Of a stretch of DNA of 38,691 nucleotides, positions 36,623 to 38,691 are shown in pieces. The stretch is from contig NZ_WUEY01000038.1 of NCBI RefSeq assembly GCF_010668395.1, positions 1 to 38,691 of the forward strand. The letters run 5' to 3'. The stretch's first letter is position 1. Every line of letters begins with the position of its first letter. The DNA comes from Martinezella lusitana. Its GTDB lineage: Bacteria > Pseudomonadota > Alphaproteobacteria > Rhizobiales > Rhizobiaceae. The notes under the pieces were generated by a model. It saw only the letters and a program-made list of their open reading frames with translations, did no database searches and was not told the origin of the DNA. The translations under genes and the position numbers were made by a program.

Positions 36623-36849
36623 GATGCCTGACACTCCCGATTTCCCATCGGAACACCCGTTATAGGCCGCGAAGACGGCCGGCGTCCGCATCGGTTCCGA
36701 ATCGTCCGGAAGGAATCGCCTGGATGGCTGCCTCGAATCGGGACGGTCGCGGGAGCGCCGGGTCGGTGCCTGCCACTCCCAATCGCCGCCTGAAATCCCG
36801 GAAATGACCTGTGGAACGCCGCGAAGATCCGGAATTCGCATCGGATCGG
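36623..36849. repeat. Two diverged direct repeat copies in non-coding DNA
   Basis: Copy one (about 36623-36699) and copy two (about 36765-36849) share the ordered blocks TGCCTG-CACTCCC-AT, then CCGCGAAGA and CGCATCGG, at a period of about 142 bp with gaps between. Several short frames cross the region on both strands but none has a recognisable product or ribosome binding site. The stretch 36343-37173 contains no other gene I can support. Confidence 0.45.
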
Positions 36850-36912
36850 CGATTGCGATGCTTATTCACATGGGCCTCGCGCCACGAAAGGCTTCCAAGT
36901 AAGTGCCCGCAG

Positions 36913-37040
36913 ATTAAGGGTTTTCTTAATGAAGTCTAAATCTTTGCGGTAGCCGCACCGCCAACTTGTGTCCTTTCAGCAACAGGAATTGCGGAAGGCT
37001 CACGCAAATACCCCTTTCCGTTAAGATGTCGATTGCGTGA
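36913..37040 (+). promoter_or_regulatory. Three inverted repeats in the ropA upstream region
   Basis: ATTAAG-N6-CTTAAT (36913-36930), TGCGG-TAG-CCGCA (36945-36957) and TCACGCAA...TTGCGTGA (36997-37004 region and 37033-37040, arms about 25-30 bp apart) precede the porin gene by 130-260 bp. They may be regulator sites or, if transcription begins upstream of them, folds in a long leader. Confidence 0.4.
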
Positions 37041-37173
37041 CAGTGCACGTCTTGTATTTTCACTCTCGGAAGCGAGGGCGATTGATCGTCCACTTCTTGA
37101 AACGCGAGGATGGGACAGGGAATACCTTCGGGTAGTTCTCATTCTCGATATAAAACTTTGACTGGAGGTCAAT

Positions 37174-38235
37174 ATGAACATCAAGAGCCTTCTTCTGGGC
37201 TCCGCTGCTGCTCTCGCAGTAGTTTCCGGTGCTCACGCAGCTGACGCTATCGTTGCTGCTGAGCCGGAGCCGCTTGAATACGTTCGCATCTGCGATGCTT
37301 ACGGCGCTGGCTACTTCTTCATCCCGGGCACGGAAACCTGCCTCAAGATCGGCGGTAAGGTTCGTACCGAAGGTCAGTGGTATACTCCTTACAACCCTGA
37401 TGCACGTTTCGGCACGCTCTGGCACACCCGTGCTGAGCTGCAGCTGCAGACGGCAACCGACACCGAATACGGCCCGCTGAAGACCAACACCGAACTGCGT
37501 TGGGACTGGAATGACGGCGGCGCCACCTCCACCAACCTGCTGCACGCCAGCATCAGCCTCGGCGGCTTCACCGTTGGTAAGGAAGACTCCCAGTTCAACG
37601 TATTCACCGGTTACGCCGGCGACGTCATCAACGACGACGTGGTCTATGACGGCCCGTACGAATTGAACCAGATCACCTACAACTATGACGCCGGCAACGG
37701 CTTCACGGCTGTGGTCTCGCTCGAAGACACCAACTCTGGCAAGGGTGCCACCGGCGTCAACGGCGAAGACAGCTCCGACCACTACGCTCCTGACGTTGTT
37801 GCCGGTCTCGGCTACAAGGTTGGCAACTTCGGCTTCAAGGTTGTCGGCGGTTACGACTCCATCGTTGAAGAAGGCGCCATCAAGGCTCGCGTCGATGCTA
37901 ACTTCGGTATCGTCGAAGCCTTCTTGATGGGCGGCTGGAACACCGACGGCGACAAGCTGAACAAGTACGCTGGTTCGAACGGTGGCGGTTCTGCTGCTCC
38001 GATCGGCTGGGGTGACTGGGCTCTGTGGGGTGGCGTTGGCGTTCCGGTCAACGAAAAGCTGAAGTGGAACCTCCAGCTCGCTTACACCGACTCCAAGATC
38101 TTCGCCGCTACGACGAACCTCAAGTTCAAGCCGGTCAAGAACCTGCTCATCGAGCCGGAAGTTTCCTACACCAACTGGGACTCGATCAACAAGGATCAGT
38201 GGTCTGGTATCATCCGCTTCGAGCGCACCTTCTAA
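37174..38235 (+). CDS. ropA: RopA-type outer membrane porin
   Basis: The 353-residue product is an alphaproteobacterial porin (Porin_2 family). A signal peptide (MNIKSLLLGSAAALAVVSGAHA, cleavage before ADAIVAAEP) leads into the conserved PLEYVRICDAYGAGYFFIPGTETCLKIGGKVRTEG, with two cysteines that likely pair. A series of amphipathic beta-strands follows, ending in the C-terminal outer-membrane signature IIRFERTF with a final Phe. It forms a trimeric diffusion pore in the outer membrane. Codon use differs from the neighbours: many GGT, GCT, TAC and AAG codons, as expected for a very highly expressed gene. The ATG follows GGAGG by about 6 bp. The symbol follows the N-terminal likeness to rhizobial RopA. 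A second porin copy starts at 38679. Confidence 0.9.
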   Translation: MNIKSLLLGSAAALAVVSGAHAADAIVAAEPEPLEYVRICDAYGAGYFFIPGTETCLKIGGKVRTEGQWYTPYNPDARFGTLWHTRAELQLQTATDTEYGPLKTNTELRWDWNDGGATSTNLLHASISLGGFTVGKEDSQFNVFTGYAGDVINDDVVYDGPYELNQITYNYDAGNGFTAVVSLEDTNSGKGATGVNGEDSSDHYAPDVVAGLGYKVGNFGFKVVGGYDSIVEEGAIKARVDANFGIVEAFLMGGWNTDGDKLNKYAGSNGGGSAAPIGWGDWALWGGVGVPVNEKLKWNLQLAYTDSKIFAATTNLKFKPVKNLLIEPEVSYTNWDSINKDQWSGIIRFERTF

Positions 38236-38278
38236 TCTGATCTGATTTCGGTCAGTCTAGATTTCACTACGGTGACGG

Positions 38279-38304
38279 AAAGCCCGGCTTAGGCCGGGCT
38301 TTTT
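38279..38304 (+). terminator. Rho-independent terminator of ropA
   Basis: AAAGCCCGGC (38279-38288) pairs perfectly with GCCGGGCTTT (38293-38302) around TTAG, and the stem ends in TTTTT. It lies 43 bp after the stop codon. It separates ropA from the second porin gene. Confidence 0.92.
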
Positions 38305-38678
38305 GTGTTTGCATATAGCAAGAAGAAGCGCAGTCATTAGGAGGCTAATCATCTCCTCGTGAATATTCTTCTATGAATAGAGATCAATTTAGAAAGTAGA
38401 TCCGAGTAGAATCCGGCCGCCGGCATGTCGGAAATATGACAGTTTTGCGACGTGATTTTTGTGCAACGCACATTTCGAAATGGCCGTCACAAATGATCAT
38501 ACTTTATCTCTGATATTGCTCTGAAAAAAACGATCTGTAGGTTCCAAATCGGAATCGAGACTGCATGTCTTGGTTCTCCCAGATCAGGGGTCAACGTTTG
38601 AAAACCAGGTGGGGTAGGGCGCGTCGATTTTCTCGGCGTGGATAGTCATACCTAATCGATATTGGAACTGGAGTTACT
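38305..38678. other. Promoter region between the two porin genes
   Basis: This 374-bp stretch has no gene. It is AT-rich in its middle (38450-38550), fitting a promoter for the second porin. A small hairpin GTGC-AAC-GCAC lies at about 38461-38471. The end, ACTGGAGTTACT before the ATG, resembles ACTGGAGGTCAAT before ropA. I see no convincing -35/-10 pair. Confidence 0.4.
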
Positions 38679-38691
38679 ATGAACATCAAGA
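38679..38691 (+). CDS. Start of a second RopA-type porin gene (partial)
   Basis: Only ATG AAC ATC AAG A is visible, identical to the first 13 bases of the ropA gene 1.5 kb upstream (MNIK). It is preceded by ACTGGAG about 6 bp before the ATG, like ropA. A tandem porin paralogue is common in rhizobia. Only four codons are present, so the call depends on that identity and position. Confidence 0.6.

Noticed and set aside
36253..36660. Attachment-site direct repeat of the tRNA-Ser 3' end
   Set aside because: The 3' end sequence GTTCGAATCCCATCTTCTCC is not repeated downstream within the window; the partial resemblance near 36600 is too short.
36439..36841. Small open frames over the repeat region (36439-36807 plus, 36596-36841 minus)
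   Set aside because: They have no ribosome binding sites and no recognisable product, and they coincide with the diverged direct repeat.
1..38691. CRISPR arrays, insertion sequences and prophage genes
   Set aside because: No regularly spaced short repeats, transposase-like, integrase-like or phage structural proteins were found on either strand.

Overview
The window looks like a chromosomal segment of a Rhizobium-type alphaproteobacterium, close to the R. leguminosarum/etli group. The evidence is high GC with strong GC3 bias, an iolRCDEB inositol cluster with the rhizobial IolC-DUF2090 fusion, tandem RopA-type porins, and two intergenic palindromic repeats of the kind common in Rhizobiales. 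No phage, insertion sequence, CRISPR array or plasmid functions were seen. Gene calls rest on reading the translated proteins for known motifs; no database search was possible.

Layout. 1-730: the end of an ETF-ubiquinone oxidoreductase gene and a GNAT acetyltransferase. 829-2361: an EamA exporter divergent from an Lrp/AsnC regulator. 2408-3781: the Mg2+ transporter MgtE with a structured leader. 4137-6841: a quinone-oxidoreductase-like gene divergent from an HxlR-type regulator with two operator-like palindromes, then an MFS transporter. 7163-11033: a lipid kinase, a glutamine-synthetase-like (gamma-glutamylpolyamine type) gene and a divergent class III aminotransferase. 11064-14627: a GT39/GT2/flippase-like set typical of polyprenyl-phosphate-sugar dependent envelope modification. 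14633-17400: an ECF42-type sigma factor with three tandem DGPF (YCII-related) proteins, and a divergent 76-residue membrane protein. 17418-25035: AMP nucleosidase, small exported proteins, a Sel1-repeat protein, a HisC-like aminotransferase, an AraC/SDR divergent pair, a PilZ protein and a glyoxalase-superfamily-type protein. 25101-26468: a MATE exporter. 26693-34759: the inositol catabolism genes iolB, iolE, iolD, iolC and iolR, with divergent iolY. 34906-36342: a ferredoxin-reductase-type flavoprotein and tRNA-Ser(GCU). 36343-38691: repeat-bearing non-coding DNA, a RopA-type porin and the first codons of a second porin.

The most interesting system is the ECF42 locus. Two back-to-back promoters, each TGTCGA-N17-CG(T/A)C, match the ECF42 promoter signature. 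One would drive DGPF-DGPF-DGPF-sigma as a self-activating operon. The other sits about 30 bp ahead of an unrecognised single-span membrane protein with a good ribosome binding site, which makes that small protein a likely new member of an ECF42 regulon.

The second coherent regulatory picture is the iol cluster. IolR half-site pairs (GGAA-N6-TTCC type) lie between the -35 and -10 elements of the predicted iolC and iolR promoters and in a comparable place before iolY. An extra perfect site overlaps the iolR stop codon. A third notable item is amn, whose TATAAT box lies only 6 bp before its ATG, implying a leaderless mRNA.
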